64,000 nt of DNA from Magnetospirillum sp. 15-1 (GCF_900184795.1 NZ_FXXN01000027.1:103296-167295), one strand, 5' to 3'; positions 51,440-63,518 are shown, counted from the stretch's first letter. The notes: generated from the letters alone by a model not told the origin. Made by a program: numbers and translations.

Positions 51440-52114
51440 ATAACGGGACACCAGCACTTCGAACAGGTTGATCAGGATGCCGGCGGTGGCACCCCAGATC
51501 AGGTGATCTTGCCAGGTCAACGCCCAGAAGGGCCGCTGCATTCCCCGGACCTCGCGGCTCTGCAGCTGGTGGTTGGCCTGGTCGAGGACGAAGGCCAGCG
51601 GCACCTCGAAGACCTCGGCTACCTCGAAGGAATCGGGGGAAAGGGCGAAGGGCGGGTCGACCACCCCCACCAGCGGGGTGATGATGAAGCCGGTGCCGGT
51701 GGCGTAATCGTCCAGACGGCCCAGCAGGCGCACCCTCGTGCGGTCGAGGCCGGTTTCCTCCTCGGTCTCGCGCAGGGCGCAGGTGGTGAAGTCACCCTTG
51801 TCCTCGGGCTCGAGGCGCCCGCCGGGGAAGCTGATCTGGCCGGGATGGTGGGCGAGGTGGGCGGTGCGCTTGGTCAGCATCACCGTCAGTCCCTCGGGGC
51901 GCTCCACCAGGAGCACCAGGACCGCCGCCGGGGTGAGCGCATCGTCGCCGGTGGCGGCACCGGGGCGGACGGCGCCGCCCTGGATCAGCGCTTCCAAGGC
52001 CGAGTCGCCCCGTCCGCGCGGGTTGAACCCGTCGGTCAGCCGCCGCGCGATCGCCTCGCGCGTCAGTCGGGAAGGTCCAGCCTCCCCAATGGAAAAAAGC
52101 TCCCGCTGCTCCAT
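51419..52114 (-). CDS. Nudix hydrolase, CoA pyrophosphatase type
   Basis: 231 residues from the ATG at 52112-52114. The Nudix box is complete (GGRLEPEDKGDFTTCALRET followed by EEETGL) and is preceded by the NudL/CoA-type pattern HPGQISFPGG. Such enzymes hydrolyse CoA and derivatives to phosphopantetheine and ADP. The first 50 bp overlap the end of the DUF1285 gene; the last codons run into the tandem repeat. Confidence 0.9.
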   Translation of the reverse strand: MEQRELFSIGEAGPSRLTREAIARRLTDGFNPRGRGDSALEALIQGGAVRPGAATGDDALTPAAVLVLLVERPEGLTVMLTKRTAHLAHHPGQISFPGGRLEPEDKGDFTTCALRETEEETGLDRTRVRLLGRLDDYATGTGFIITPLVGVVDPPFALSPDSFEVAEVFEVPLAFVLDQANHQLQSREVRGMQRPFWALTWQDHLIWGATAGILINLFEVLVSRYSGESPE

Positions 52115-52608
52115 AGGCCGTAAACCGCTTCTCCCTCCCGGTCCTCCTCCCAGCCCTGGGCGACCAGTTCGTAGTAGACGGAGCGGGTGAGGCGCGCCTC
52201 CAGCCCGTTCCGTACGGTAACGTAGGGCGACGGCTCCCCCGAGCCCTCGACCTCCGCGATTCTCAGCGGATGGTCGGTATCCACCGTGACCATCTCGTCC
52301 ATGTTGGTGCGGAAGCTGACCACCATGTCGCGTCCCGCGCCGCAGGTGAACATCTCGACCGCCAGGAAGGGAACGTCCTCCACCTCGATGCGGCCCATCT
52401 CGCCCGGCGTGATCAGGAGATAGCCGCCGTCCTTGGCCCGGTACAGCACCGAGGCGAACAGGCAGACCATCTCTTTGCGGTTGATCGGCGAGCCATGGTA
52501 GAACCAACGTCCCTGCCGGTCGATGCGGATACCGAGATCACCGCAATATTCGGGCAATTGGCCCGGGTAATCCACGTCCGGAGGGGCTTCGGTCAATGGC
52601 TGGTTCAC
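52063..52608 (-). CDS. DUF1285 family protein
   Basis: 181 residues from a GTG at 52608. DLGIRIDRQGRWFYHGSPINR, VEDVPFLAVEM and VRNGLEARLTRSVYYELV are typical of DUF1285, a small beta-rich alphaproteobacterial family of unknown function. It overlaps the Nudix gene by 52 bp, so the DUF1285-Nudix-cca series is probably one operon. It diverges from the MoxR gene. Confidence 0.85.
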   Translation of the reverse strand: MNQPLTEAPPDVDYPGQLPEYCGDLGIRIDRQGRWFYHGSPINRKEMVCLFASVLYRAKDGGYLLITPGEMGRIEVEDVPFLAVEMFTCGAGRDMVVSFRTNMDEMVTVDTDHPLRIAEVEGSGEPSPYVTVRNGLEARLTRSVYYELVAQGWEEDREGEAVYGLWSSGSFFPLGRLDLPD

Positions 52609-52650
52609 TCGGCCGCTCCTGAGTACTCTTCCCGTGCGAGGCGCCATCCC

Positions 52651-53643
52651 ATGACACCCCATACCAGTTCCGCCGCCCCGCTCGACGAGATCGCCGCCCT
52701 CGATTCCCGCCTGTCCGAGGCCCGCGCCGCCATCGGCCGCGTCATCTTCGGTCAGGACGAAGTCATCGACCAGAGTCTTATCACGCTGCTGGCGGGGGGT
52801 CACGCCCTGTTGATCGGCCTGCCCGGCCTGGCCAAGACCCGGCTGGTGCACACGCTGGGCGTGGTGCTGGGCCTGGACGACAAGCGGGTGCAGTTCACCC
52901 CCGACCTGATGCCCGCCGACATCCTGGGCTCGGAGGTGCTGGAGGAAAGCGCCGGCGGCGGGCGGGCCTTCCGCTTCGTCAAGGGGCCGGTGTTCTGCCA
53001 GTTGCTGATGGCCGACGAGATCAACCGCGCCGGTCCGCGCACCCAGTCGGCCCTGCTGCAGGCCATGCAGGAGCATCACGTCAGCGTGGCGGGCAGCCGC
53101 TACGACCTGCCCCGGCCGTTCCACGTGCTGGCCACCCAGAACCCGCTGGAGCAGGAGGGCACCTATCCCCTGCCCGAGGCGCAGCTGGACCGCTTCCTGA
53201 TGCAGATCGACGTGGGCTATCCCGATTTCGAGGCCGAGCGCCGCATGCTGATCGACACCACCGGCGCCCAGTCCGCCGAGCCGGTGCGCGTCATGGAGGC
53301 CTGCGACCTGCTGGCGGCCCAGGCGCTGGTGCGGCGCGTCCCGGTGGGCGAGTCGGTGGTCGACGCCATCCTGACCCTGGTGCGCGAGGGACGGCCGGAA
53401 AGCACCTCGCTGGATCTGGTGCGCCGGGCCGTGGCCTGGGGGCCCGGCCCGCGCGCCGCCCAGGCGCTGATGCTGGCGACGCGGGCGCGGGCGTTGCTGC
53501 AGGGCCGTCTGGCGCCCTCCATCGACGACATCCGTGCCCTGGCCGCCCCGGTGCTGCGTCATCGCATGGCGCTGGGCTTCGCCGCCAGGGCCGACGGCAT
53601 CACCCTGACCCAGGTGATCGGGGCCCTGGAAGGCACCCTATGA
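52651..53643 (+). CDS. MoxR-family AAA+ ATPase
   Basis: 330 residues. Walker A GLPGLAKT, Walker B LMADEINRA, sensor ATQNPLEQEGTYPLPEAQLDRF and the C-terminal lid are all present. MoxR ATPases act as chaperones that mature metal-containing or membrane complexes, usually with VWA or DUF58 partners. Here its stop overlaps the addA start (ATGA at 53640-53643) and no DUF58 gene follows, an unusual neighbourhood. Confidence 0.92.
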   Translation: MTPHTSSAAPLDEIAALDSRLSEARAAIGRVIFGQDEVIDQSLITLLAGGHALLIGLPGLAKTRLVHTLGVVLGLDDKRVQFTPDLMPADILGSEVLEESAGGGRAFRFVKGPVFCQLLMADEINRAGPRTQSALLQAMQEHHVSVAGSRYDLPRPFHVLATQNPLEQEGTYPLPEAQLDRFLMQIDVGYPDFEAERRMLIDTTGAQSAEPVRVMEACDLLAAQALVRRVPVGESVVDAILTLVREGRPESTSLDLVRRAVAWGPGPRAAQALMLATRARALLQGRLAPSIDDIRALAAPVLRHRMALGFAARADGITLTQVIGALEGTL

Positions 53644-56600
53644 CGGAAGCCTCGGCGCTTTCGCCCTCTCTCCTTTCCCAGGACGCCGACCAGCGGCAGC
53701 GCCGCGCCGCCGACGCGGGCGCCAGCGTCTGGGTGGCGGCCAGCGCCGGCACCGGCAAGACCAAGGTGCTGACCGACCGGGTGCTGACCCTGCTGCTGGC
53801 CGGCACCGCGCCCCACAAGATTCTCTGCCTGACCTTCACCAAGGCCGCCGCCGCCGAGATGTCCAACCGCATCGCCGGGCGGCTGGGCAAGTGGGCCACC
53901 GCGCGGGACGAGGATCTGGCCGGTGATCTGCACCGCCTGCTGGGGCGGGTGCCCTCGGCGGGCGAGATGACCGGGGCGCGCCGTCTGTTCGCCGCCCTGC
54001 TGGATGCCCCCGGCGGCATGCACATGGAGACCATCCACGCCTTCTGCCAGTCGCTGCTGCGCCGCTTTCCCCTGGAGGCGGGCATCGCTCCCCATTTCCA
54101 GGTGATGGACGACCGTGATGCCGGCGAATTGCTGGAAGCGGCCAAGCTGGACGTGCTGGCCCGCGCCCGCACCGGAGACGGCGAACTGGGCCGCGCCCTG
54201 GCCCTGGTGACGGCGCGGGTGCATGAAACCGCCTTCCCCGAGCTGATGGGGGAACTGACCGCCGAGCGCGGCCGGCTGGAACGGCTGTTCGAGCGTCATG
54301 GCGGTGTGGCGGGGGCGCTTGCGGCATTGCGCGCCCGGCTGGGGCTGGAGGCGGGGGATAGCCCGGATTCCCTGCTGGCCTGGGCGGTGGACGAGGCCCA
54401 TTTCGATGGTTCCGGCCTGCGGGCCGCCGTGGCGGCGCTGCTGACCGGCTCGGACTCCGACCGCAAGCGGGGCGAGACCATGGCCCTCTGGCTGGCCGAT
54501 CCGGCGGGGCGGGGCGAGGGCTTCGGTTCTTGGTGCGCCCAGTTCCTCACCAATGAGGGCTCCATCCGCAAGACCCTGGCCACCAAGGCGGTGCGCGAAG
54601 GCTTTCCCGGCATGGAGGATGCCATGCTGGCCGAGGCCGAGCGGCTGTTGCGCCTCGGCGAAAAGCTCAAGGCGGTCCGGATCGCCGAGGCCACCGGGGC
54701 GCTGCTGGCCCTGGGCGGCGCCCTGCTCGAATCCTATGGCCGGGCCAAGGCGTCCCGCGCCCTGATGGATTACGACGATCTGATCCTCGGTGCCCGCGAC
54801 CTGCTGGCCCGGCCGGGCGTGGCGCCCTGGGTGCTGTACAAGCTGGACGGCGGCATCGACCACGTGCTGATCGACGAGGCCCAGGACACCAACCCCGACC
54901 AGTGGGCGGTGGTGGAGAAGCTGACCGAGGAATTCTTCGCCGGGCGCGGCGCGCGGGAAGCCTTGCGCACCGTCTTCGCCGTGGGTGACGCCAAGCAGTC
55001 CATCTATTCGTTCCAGCGCGCCGACCCGCGCGAGTTCGAGCGGATGCGGGCCTGCTTCGCCGCCCACGTGCCCGCCGCCGGCGGCACCTGGGACGAGGTG
55101 GCGCTCAACCTGTCGTTCCGCTCGGCGGCGTCGGTGCTGGACGCGGTCAACGCCGTGTTCGCGCCCGGCCGGCCGGGCCGCGACGGCGTGGCCGGCGACG
55201 AGGACATCACCCATCTGCCCCACCGCACCGGCCAGGCCGGGCGGGTTGAGGTCTGGCCCGCCGTCGAGCCGCGCCCCGCCGACGAGCCGCCCGCCTGGAA
55301 ACCGCCGGTGGAGCGTATCCGGGGGGATTCGCCGCGCACCCGGCTGGCCCGGCTGGTGGCGGCACGCATCCGCGCCATGATCGACGGCGAGACGCTGGAC
55401 TCCAAGGGCCGCCCGGTGCGGGCCGGCGACGTGCTGGTCCTGGTGCGCCGCCGGGGCGGCTTCGTCGAGGATCTGGTGCGCGAGTTGAAGAGCCGCAAGG
55501 TCGAGGTGGCGGGGGCTGACCGCATGGTGCTGACCGAGCAGATGGCGGTCATGGACCTGATGGCGCTGGGTAATTTCCTGCTGCTGCCCGAGGACGACCT
55601 GACGCTCGCCACCGTGCTGAAGGGGCCGCTGGTCGGCCTGACCGAGGATCAACTGTTCATCCTGGCCAACGGGCGAGGCAGGGACATGGGGCTGTGGGAG
55701 GCGCTGCGCCAGGGCGTGCCCGACGGCGATGCCGTCTTCGAGGCCGCCTATCGCCAGCTTTCCGACCTGCTGGCCCAGGCCGACCGCATCTCGCCCCACA
55801 CCCTCTATGCCCGCATATTGGGGCCGCTGGGCGGCCGCCGCCGTCTGCTGGCCCGGCTGGGGCTGGAGGCCGAGGACGCCATCGACGAATTCATGTCCCT
55901 GACGCTGGCCTTCGAGCGCGCCCATCCGCCGTCGCTGCAGGGCTTCCTCCATTGGCTGGAGGCCGGCGCCCTGGAAATCAAGCGCGATCTGGAGCAATCG
56001 GGCCGCGACGCGGTGCGCATCATGACCGTGCATGGCTCCAAGGGCTTGCAGGCGCCCGTCGTCTTCCTGCCCGATACCATGCAGGTGCCCACCCGTTCGC
56101 CCCGCCTGCTGTGGCTGGGGGAGGGGGCGGAGGAGCTGCCCGCCTGGCCGCCGCGCGCCGAGGACATGGACATGGTGTGCCGCGAGGGTGCCGAGGCGCG
56201 CAAGGCGGCGCGCGAACGCGAATACCGCCGCCTGCTCTACGTCGCCATGACCCGGGCCGAGGATCGGCTGGTCGTCTGCGGCTGGCGGGGGCTGAAGGCG
56301 GCGCCGGAGACCTGCTGGCACGCCCTGGTCCACGGCGCCCTGGCGCCGACCGCCGCCGAGTTCGCCGACCCGTTCCTGGCCAAGGCGGACGAGACCGCCC
56401 CCGGCCCGGTGCTGGTGCTGGCCAATCCCCAGACCGCCCCCGCCGAGGGCCGTGGCGCCGCCGGGCCGGGGGAACGTCCGCCGTCGCCGCTGCCCGACTG
56501 GGCGTTGCTGTCGGCCGAGGCCGAGCCGGTGCCGCCCCGGCCGCTGGCTCCGTCCCGGCCCGAGGGCGAGGAGCCGGCGGTGCGCTCGCCCCTGGCCGAG

Positions 56601-57119
56601 GTGGACGGCCGGCCGCGCTGGCAGCGGGGCAAGCTGATTCACCGCCTGCTGCAGACCATGCCCGATCTGCCGCCCGCCGAGCGCTCGCGGGCCATGCTGC
56701 GCTTTCTCTCCCGCCCGGCCTGGGGGCTGGAGACCAGGGAACAGTTGGATATCGCCAACGAGGTCTCCGATATCCTCGACCATCCCGGACTGACGGCGCT
56801 GTTCGCTCCCGGCTCGCGCGCCGAGGTGCCGCTGGTCGGGCGCATCGGCAACCGGGTGGTCTCCGGCCGGGTCGACCGTCTGGCGGTCACCGGGACCGAG
56901 GTGATGGTGGCCGACTACAAGACCAACCGCCGCCCGCCCGCCACGCCCGACGAGGTGCCCGACCTTTACGTGCGGCAGATGGCCGCCTATCGCCTGGCGC
57001 TGGCCTGCATCTATCCCCGCCACCGGGTGCGTTGCGTGCTGGTCTGGACCGACGGCCCCCGCCTCACCGAGATCGATCACGCCCGCCTGGACGACGCCTT
57101 GGCCGGGCTGGTGGAGTGA
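53640..57119 (+). CDS. addA: AddA, helicase-nuclease subunit of the AddAB recombination complex
   Basis: 1159 residues. UvrD-type helicase motifs: ASAGTGKTKVL at about residue 34, LTFTKAAAAEM, VLIDEAQDTNP, VGDAKQSIYSFQ, TVHGSKGLQAPVVFLPD and YVAMTRAEDRL. The C-terminal RecB-like nuclease is intact (GRVDRLAV, VADYKTNRRPP, QMAAYRLAL). With AddB it processes double-strand breaks and loads RecA at chi-like sites. The addB gene is not adjacent; translation is coupled to the MoxR gene instead. Confidence 0.95.
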   Translation: MTEASALSPSLLSQDADQRQRRAADAGASVWVAASAGTGKTKVLTDRVLTLLLAGTAPHKILCLTFTKAAAAEMSNRIAGRLGKWATARDEDLAGDLHRLLGRVPSAGEMTGARRLFAALLDAPGGMHMETIHAFCQSLLRRFPLEAGIAPHFQVMDDRDAGELLEAAKLDVLARARTGDGELGRALALVTARVHETAFPELMGELTAERGRLERLFERHGGVAGALAALRARLGLEAGDSPDSLLAWAVDEAHFDGSGLRAAVAALLTGSDSDRKRGETMALWLADPAGRGEGFGSWCAQFLTNEGSIRKTLATKAVREGFPGMEDAMLAEAERLLRLGEKLKAVRIAEATGALLALGGALLESYGRAKASRALMDYDDLILGARDLLARPGVAPWVLYKLDGGIDHVLIDEAQDTNPDQWAVVEKLTEEFFAGRGAREALRTVFAVGDAKQSIYSFQRADPREFERMRACFAAHVPAAGGTWDEVALNLSFRSAASVLDAVNAVFAPGRPGRDGVAGDEDITHLPHRTGQAGRVEVWPAVEPRPADEPPAWKPPVERIRGDSPRTRLARLVAARIRAMIDGETLDSKGRPVRAGDVLVLVRRRGGFVEDLVRELKSRKVEVAGADRMVLTEQMAVMDLMALGNFLLLPEDDLTLATVLKGPLVGLTEDQLFILANGRGRDMGLWEALRQGVPDGDAVFEAAYRQLSDLLAQADRISPHTLYARILGPLGGRRRLLARLGLEAEDAIDEFMSLTLAFERAHPPSLQGFLHWLEAGALEIKRDLEQSGRDAVRIMTVHGSKGLQAPVVFLPDTMQVPTRSPRLLWLGEGAEELPAWPPRAEDMDMVCREGAEARKAAREREYRRLLYVAMTRAEDRLVVCGWRGLKAAPETCWHALVHGALAPTAAEFADPFLAKADETAPGPVLVLANPQTAPAEGRGAAGPGERPPSPLPDWALLSAEAEPVPPRPLAPSRPEGEEPAVRSPLAEVDGRPRWQRGKLIHRLLQTMPDLPPAERSRAMLRFLSRPAWGLETREQLDIANEVSDILDHPGLTALFAPGSRAEVPLVGRIGNRVVSGRVDRLAVTGTEVMVADYKTNRRPPATPDEVPDLYVRQMAAYRLALACIYPRHRVRCVLVWTDGPRLTEIDHARLDDALAGLVE

Positions 57120-57136
57120 CCCCACTTTTTCCTTCC

Positions 57137-57164
57137 AAAAACTGAACTGGATGGTTTAGTTTTT
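57137..57164. promoter_or_regulatory. Inverted repeat upstream of the TetR gene (operator or addA terminator)
   Basis: AAAAACTGAAC (57137-57147) and GTTTAGTTTTT (57154-57164) form an 11-bp stem with one mismatch and a 6-nt spacer, 17 bp before the TetR ATG. It fits a TetR autoregulatory operator; the terminal T-run also allows a terminator role for addA. Confidence 0.55.
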
Positions 57165-57181
57165 GCCGGAGTGGAGGAGTC

Positions 57182-57790
57182 ATGACCAACCCCCGGACCC
57201 GGTCCAAACCTTCGGCCAAGCGCGAGGCCATCCTGGACGCCGCCCAGCGGCTGTTCCTGGACGAGGGCTATTCCTCCACCAGCATGGACGCGGTGGCTGC
57301 GCGGGCCGGCGTCTCCAAGGCCACCATCTACGCCCATTTCGAGGGCAAGGATCAGTTGTTCGCCGCCATCATGCACCGTCGCTGCGAGGCGTCGTTCGTC
57401 TTCGCCCCGCCCGACGAGAGCTTCGACGCGGCGCGCATCCTCACCACCTATGCCGAGCGGCTGCTCACCCTGCTGACCACGCCCGACGCCCTGGCCCTTT
57501 ACCGGGTGGTGGTGGCGGAATCGGCCCGGACCCCCGAACTGGCCCAGGCCTTCTACGACACCGGTCCGACCCGGGGCAAGACGGCCATCGCCGCCTCGGT
57601 CGCCCGTCTCCAGGCCCGTGGCGAACTGGTCGGGGATATGGATGCCATGGTGATCGCCGACCAGTTCGTCGGCATGCTGCGGGCCGAGACCTATCACCGC
57701 GCCCTGCTGGGCCTGCCGCCCGGCCGTCCCCTGGCCGACACCATCGCCGCCGCCGTCCAGACCCTGCTCCGCGCCTACGGCAAGCGGTAA
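57182..57790 (+). CDS. TetR-family transcriptional regulator
   Basis: 202 residues; GGAGGAG precedes the ATG. N-terminal HTH: REAILDAAQRLFLDEGYSST, then VAARAGVSKATIYAHFEGKDQLFAAIM. The C-terminal ligand domain resembles the AcrR/TetR_C_33-type helical bundle. No exporter gene sits next to it; the divergent or downstream target is unclear. Autoregulation through the upstream inverted repeat is likely. Confidence 0.9.
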   Translation: MTNPRTRSKPSAKREAILDAAQRLFLDEGYSSTSMDAVAARAGVSKATIYAHFEGKDQLFAAIMHRRCEASFVFAPPDESFDAARILTTYAERLLTLLTTPDALALYRVVVAESARTPELAQAFYDTGPTRGKTAIAASVARLQARGELVGDMDAMVIADQFVGMLRAETYHRALLGLPPGRPLADTIAAAVQTLLRAYGKR

Positions 57791-57984
57791 AACTCCCTAT
57801 TCCCTTCGATGCGATACATCCCCCCAAGGGATAGCGCACCATATTATTGTTGTTAAAGACAACAGTTCCGTGCAACAACATATGGAACGATGCCACCCGG
57901 ATCAACCAGGGTCGGCCGAAGAGAACAAACGGGAATCAGGCTTCATGGCCCCGTCGGCGTGCCCGGCGCGGCGAGGGAGGAGTC

Positions 57985-59667
57985 ATGCGTCTGGCAGATG
58001 TGAGAATCGGCGTGCGTCTGTTCGCCGGCTTCGGGCTGATGATCGTCGTCACCGGGGCACTCGGGCTGTTTTCAAGCCTGCAGTTGCGGTCCATCTCGGC
58101 CCATACCGAGTTGCTGTACCGCCATCCTTTCACCGTTTCGACGGCGCTGTCCGAGGCCGATGGCGGCATCATCGCCATGCACCGGGCCATGAAGGATCTG
58201 GCGCTGGCCTTCGAGGACAGCGACATCGCCAAGGCCGAGGCCGCCATCGATGCGGCGGAAGGCCGCGTGGTGAAGAAACTGGAGGTGGCCCGCGAGCGCT
58301 TCCTGGCCGACCGCGCCGTCTTTGACCAGTTGGGCAAGGCATTGACGGCCTGGAAGCCCATCCGCGCCGAGATCGTCGAGATGATGAAGCAGGGGCGCAG
58401 CGTCGAGGCCGCCGACCTGACCAAGGGCGCCGCCGCCAAGCAGGCCGAGGTGATCCAGGGACTGATGGCCTCGGCCATCACCCTGGCCGCCGAGGATGCC
58501 GCCCGCTTTCGCGAACGGGCGGAAAGCGAGCAGCGGAGCGCCGGCTTCTCGTTGCTGGTCTCGTTTCTGGCCTTCGCGGTGTTCGGCCTGTGGCTGGCGT
58601 TGCTGGTGACCCGCTCGCTGACCCGGCCGCTGGAATCCCTGCGGGCCTGCATGGGCACCATGGCGACCGGTGAATACGACGTGGCGGTGCCGGGCGGCGA
58701 CCGCAAGGACGAGATCGGCGCCATGGCCCGCACGCTCGACGTCTTCGCCGAGAACGGCCGCCAGATGGGTCGTCTGGCCGAGGAGCGCCGCGAGGCCGAA
58801 AGCCGTGCCTCGGTGGAGCGGCGGGAATCCCGCATGGCCCTGGCCGCCGAGTTCGAGGAGAAGGTCACCGCCGTCATGGGCCGGCTGTCGGCGGCGGCGG
58901 CCGAGATGAGCCGCGCCGCCGAGTCCATGTCCGGGGTGGCGGCCGATGCCTCGGCTCAGGCCGGCTCGGCGGAAAGCGCCGCCGATGCCGCCTCGACCAA
59001 CGTGCGCACCGTGGCCGACGCCGCCGAGGAATTGTCCCACTCCATCGCCGCCATCGAGCGGCAGGTGGCGGCTTCGTCGTCGACCACCGCCGACGCGGTG
59101 GGCAAGGCCGAGCGCGCCTCGGCCAACGTGGCCGGGCTGGCCGCCGCCGCCGAGCGCATCGGTCAGGTGGTGGACCTGATCACCACCATCGCCAAGCAGA
59201 CCAACCTGCTGGCCTTGAACGCCACCATCGAGGCGGCCAGGGCCGGCGAAGCCGGCAAGGGCTTCGCGGTGGTGGCCGGCGAAGTCAAGAATCTCGCCAA
59301 CCAGACCGCCGGCGCCACCGACGAGATTTCCACCCAGATCGCCCAGGTCCAGGCGGCCACCGGCGAGGCGGTGGCCGCCATCGGCGATATCGTGCGGACC
59401 ATCGGCGAGATCAGTTCGGCGGTGGACGCCATCACCCAGGCGGTGGCCGAGCAGCAGAGCACCACGCAGCGTATCGCCGACAGCGTGAGCGCGGCGGTGG
59501 GCGGCACCAACGCGGTGGTGGGCAGCGTCGGCCGGGTGGCCGCCGCCGCCGCCCAGGCCGGCGATGCCGCCGCGCTGGTGCTGGGCCAGTCCAACGGCGT
59601 GGCGCGGCGCACCGACGACCTGATGGGCGAGGTGGAAACCTTCATCGAGGGGATTCGGGCGCGGTAA
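57985..59667 (+). CDS. Methyl-accepting chemotaxis protein
   Basis: 560 residues from the ATG at 57985 with GGAGG upstream. Transmembrane helices at about residues 9-31 and 187-208 bracket a four-helix-bundle-like periplasmic sensor (residues 35-185). A HAMP domain follows, then the signalling tip with [20 protein letters not shown] and [15 protein letters not shown]. No CheR-docking pentapeptide at the C-terminus. Its last 26 bp overlap the EamA gene tail-to-tail. Confidence 0.94.
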   Translation: MRLADVRIGVRLFAGFGLMIVVTGALGLFSSLQLRSISAHTELLYRHPFTVSTALSEADGGIIAMHRAMKDLALAFEDSDIAKAEAAIDAAEGRVVKKLEVARERFLADRAVFDQLGKALTAWKPIRAEIVEMMKQGRSVEAADLTKGAAAKQAEVIQGLMASAITLAAEDAARFRERAESEQRSAGFSLLVSFLAFAVFGLWLALLVTRSLTRPLESLRACMGTMATGEYDVAVPGGDRKDEIGAMARTLDVFAENGRQMGRLAEERREAESRASVERRESRMALAAEFEEKVTAVMGRLSAAAAEMSRAAESMSGVAADASAQAGSAESAADAASTNVRTVADAAEELSHSIAAIERQVAASSSTTADAVGKAERASANVAGLAAAAERIGQVVDLITTIAKQTNLLALNATIEAARAGEAGKGFAVVAGEVKNLANQTAGATDEISTQIAQVQAATGEAVAAIGDIVRTIGEISSAVDAITQAVAEQQSTTQRIADSVSAAVGGTNAVVGSVGRVAAAAAQAGDAAALVLGQSNGVARRTDDLMGEVETFIEGIRAR

Positions 59668-60538
59668 GGGGCAGGACCATGGCGGCCAGCACCAGGGCGA
59701 TGCCCAGCAGGTGGTGAAGACCCGGGCTCTCACCCAGGACCAGGACCGAGAGCAGGGCGGCCGACACCGGCATCAGGGCGGTGGAAACGGCCGCTTCGGC
59801 GCCGCCCAGCCGGGCGCTGCCCGCGTACCACAGCACGAAACCCAGGATGGTGGGCACCAGGGCATGCCAAAGGACCGCCGCCCAGGCCGACCACGGCACG
59901 GCGGACAGGTCCAGTCCCGCCGCCTCGCCCATCGCGAACGGTAGGGTGGCCAGCAGCCCCAGCAGGCACATGACGGCCGAGACCGCCACCGGCGGCATTG
60001 GCGCCCGCATGGCCTTGTTCAGCAGGACGAACACCGCCTCTCCCGCCATGGCGCCCAGCAGCAGCAGGTCGCCGAGCCAGCGCCCGCCGCCGTGCTGCGC
60101 CCCGGCGGTTCCGGCTCCCAGGCCCAGGCTGGCGGTTCCCAATCCCGCCAGCAGGACTCCGCCCCAACCCCGCCGACCGAGGCCGGCTCCCGGCAGCGCC
60201 AGGGACAGCAGGCCGACCAGGGCGGGCAGGGTGCCGGCGATCACCGCCGCGTCGGTGCCGCCGGTGTGGCGGAGTCCGGTCAGCATCAGGACCGAGAAGC
60301 CCAGGCTGCCCGCCGCCGCCTGCGCCACCAGGAGCAAGCGGTCGCCGCCGTCCGGCCACAGCCGCTCCCGGCGTTTCAGAGCCCAGGGCACCAGGACCAT
60401 GGCCGCCAGCCCGTAGCGCAACGCGGCGGCCACGAAGATGGGCAGCCCCACCCCCGCCAGTTTGGACGCCACCACCACGCTGCCGGCGCTGGCCATCCCC
60501 AAGCCGCAGCACAGCCAACCGATCCATCTTGCCGTCAT
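59642..60538 (-). CDS. EamA (DMT superfamily) transporter
   Basis: 298 residues with ten hydrophobic helices in two EamA repeats (the second begins [22 protein letters not shown]). These are amino-acid/metabolite exporters of the RhaT/YdcZ type. It diverges from an AraC-type regulator 116 bp away, which probably controls it; substrate unknown. Confidence 0.88.
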   Translation of the reverse strand: MTARWIGWLCCGLGMASAGSVVVASKLAGVGLPIFVAAALRYGLAAMVLVPWALKRRERLWPDGGDRLLLVAQAAAGSLGFSVLMLTGLRHTGGTDAAVIAGTLPALVGLLSLALPGAGLGRRGWGGVLLAGLGTASLGLGAGTAGAQHGGGRWLGDLLLLGAMAGEAVFVLLNKAMRAPMPPVAVSAVMCLLGLLATLPFAMGEAAGLDLSAVPWSAWAAVLWHALVPTILGFVLWYAGSARLGGAEAAVSTALMPVSAALLSVLVLGESPGLHHLLGIALVLAAMVLPLTAPESPR

Positions 60539-60654
60539 GCTTACCTCCGGCCGTCATTCTGGATGCGGGGCCGAGCGGGGTCTTGGACGTTGCCGCCACG
60601 CGGAGCGTCAAGAACGTTCAAGACAGCGGGGCGGTGGCGGCGCTACCGTTGGGC

Positions 60655-61470
60655 ATGGAATGCGACCGGACCCGCATGTGGGCGGCGATGGGCATGGACG
60701 GCCTCGACATGCTGGAAGCCAGCTTCGGCCGCCAATCCTGTCCGCGCCACAGTCACGACACCTACGGCATCGGCGTGGTGCATGCCGGCGCCAACCGCTT
60801 CACCTATCGCGGCGGCCTGCACGTGGCGCCGCGCGGTTTCGTCTGCACCGTCACCTATGACGAGGTCCATGCCGGCGAGGTGACCGCCGAGGGGCTGGCC
60901 TACCGTTGCCTCTATCCCGCTCCCGCCCTGGTGGCCGGGGTGGCGTCGGAACTGCGCGAACGCACCGAGAACCGCATCTTCGCCCTGCCGCCGGTGATCG
61001 GCGACGAGGTGGCGGCGGAACTGGTGAACGCCGTGTTCGACGCCGAGCACCGGGGCGAGCCGCTGCTGACCCGCCAGACCCTGCTGGCCGCCCTGCTGGC
61101 CCGGGTGCTGGTTCGCCATGCCGTCGAGCGGGTGGAGCCCCGTCGCCTCGACGCCAACGGTCGGGCGGTGGCCCTGGCCCGCGCCTACATGCATGACAAT
61201 CTGGCCGACAATGTTTCCCTGGATCGTCTGGCCGAGGTGGCGGGGACGCGGCCCTTCCGCTTGATCCGCGCCTTCAAGCGCCAGCACGGATTGCCGCCCC
61301 ACGCCTATCTCACCCAAATACGGGTTCGCCGGGCCAGGGACATGATTTGCGCCGGTATTCCTCCCGCCCGGGCCGCCGCCGAGGTGGGCTTCGCCGACCA
61401 AAGCCATCTCAATCGCCACTTCAAGCGCATCCTGGGAATCACCCCGGGACGCTATGGCCGCCGTTCTTGA
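60655..61470 (+). CDS. AraC-family transcriptional regulator
   Basis: 271 residues from the ATG at 60655. An N-terminal cupin-like ligand domain (CPRHSHDTYGIGVVHAGANRF) is followed by the paired HTH of AraC proteins (VSLDRLAEVAGTRPFRLIRAFK and AAAEVGFADQSHLNRHFKRI, ending GITPGRY). The divergent EamA exporter is the likely target. A perfect FNR-type box begins 10 bp after its stop. Confidence 0.92.
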   Translation: MECDRTRMWAAMGMDGLDMLEASFGRQSCPRHSHDTYGIGVVHAGANRFTYRGGLHVAPRGFVCTVTYDEVHAGEVTAEGLAYRCLYPAPALVAGVASELRERTENRIFALPPVIGDEVAAELVNAVFDAEHRGEPLLTRQTLLAALLARVLVRHAVERVEPRRLDANGRAVALARAYMHDNLADNVSLDRLAEVAGTRPFRLIRAFKRQHGLPPHAYLTQIRVRRARDMICAGIPPARAAAEVGFADQSHLNRHFKRILGITPGRYGRRS

Positions 61471-61480
61471 TCAAAGCCTC

Positions 61481-61494
61481 TTGATGAATATCAA
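61481..61494 (+). promoter_or_regulatory. FNR/NNR-type box, distal
   Basis: TTGATGAATATCAA, a perfect match to TTGAT-N4-ATCAA recognised by FNR/NnrR/Dnr regulators, 257 bp before the nirS ATG. Confidence 0.75.
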
Positions 61495-61643
61495 ATGGAC
61501 CGGCTGACGGACTCGCCTCCGCCGGATGCGCTCTCACCCATGCCCGGAGGCAGAGGAATGCACATGACATTAATCAAAATTGAATGACTATAAATCGCTG
61601 CGAATACTTACTCGGCATTTAGGAGAATATTGATATTTGTCAC

Positions 61644-61657
61644 TTGATGAACATCAA
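61644..61657 (+). promoter_or_regulatory. FNR/NNR-type box of nirS
   Basis: TTGATGAACATCAA, also a perfect TTGAT-N4-ATCAA site, centred 100 bp before the nirS ATG. With the usual -41.5 placement transcription would start near 61692. Confidence 0.82.
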
Positions 61658-61732
61658 ATACTTATCGTTTGCTTGATTCATTCCCGTACGGCGAATATGG
61701 TCTCCCGCGCCGGGATTGCCGGTGAATTTTGA

Positions 61733-63457
<1,725 letters not shown>

Positions 63458-63488
63458 GACGTCGGCGAAAAGCCCTTGAAACAGGGCG

Positions 63489-63518
63489 GGGCGGCTCTCC
63501 AAATGGAGGGCCGCCCTT
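63489..63518 (+). terminator. Intrinsic terminator after nirS
   Basis: GGGCGGCTCTCC / GGAGGGCCGCCC, 12-bp stem with one G-T wobble and loop AAAT, followed by TT. The T-run is short. Confidence 0.65.

Noticed and set aside
53559-57125. 1188-codon open frame antisense to addA
   Set aside because: Shadow of a high-GC gene: the plus strand carries all UvrD and RecB-nuclease motifs, the minus frame none and no ribosome site.
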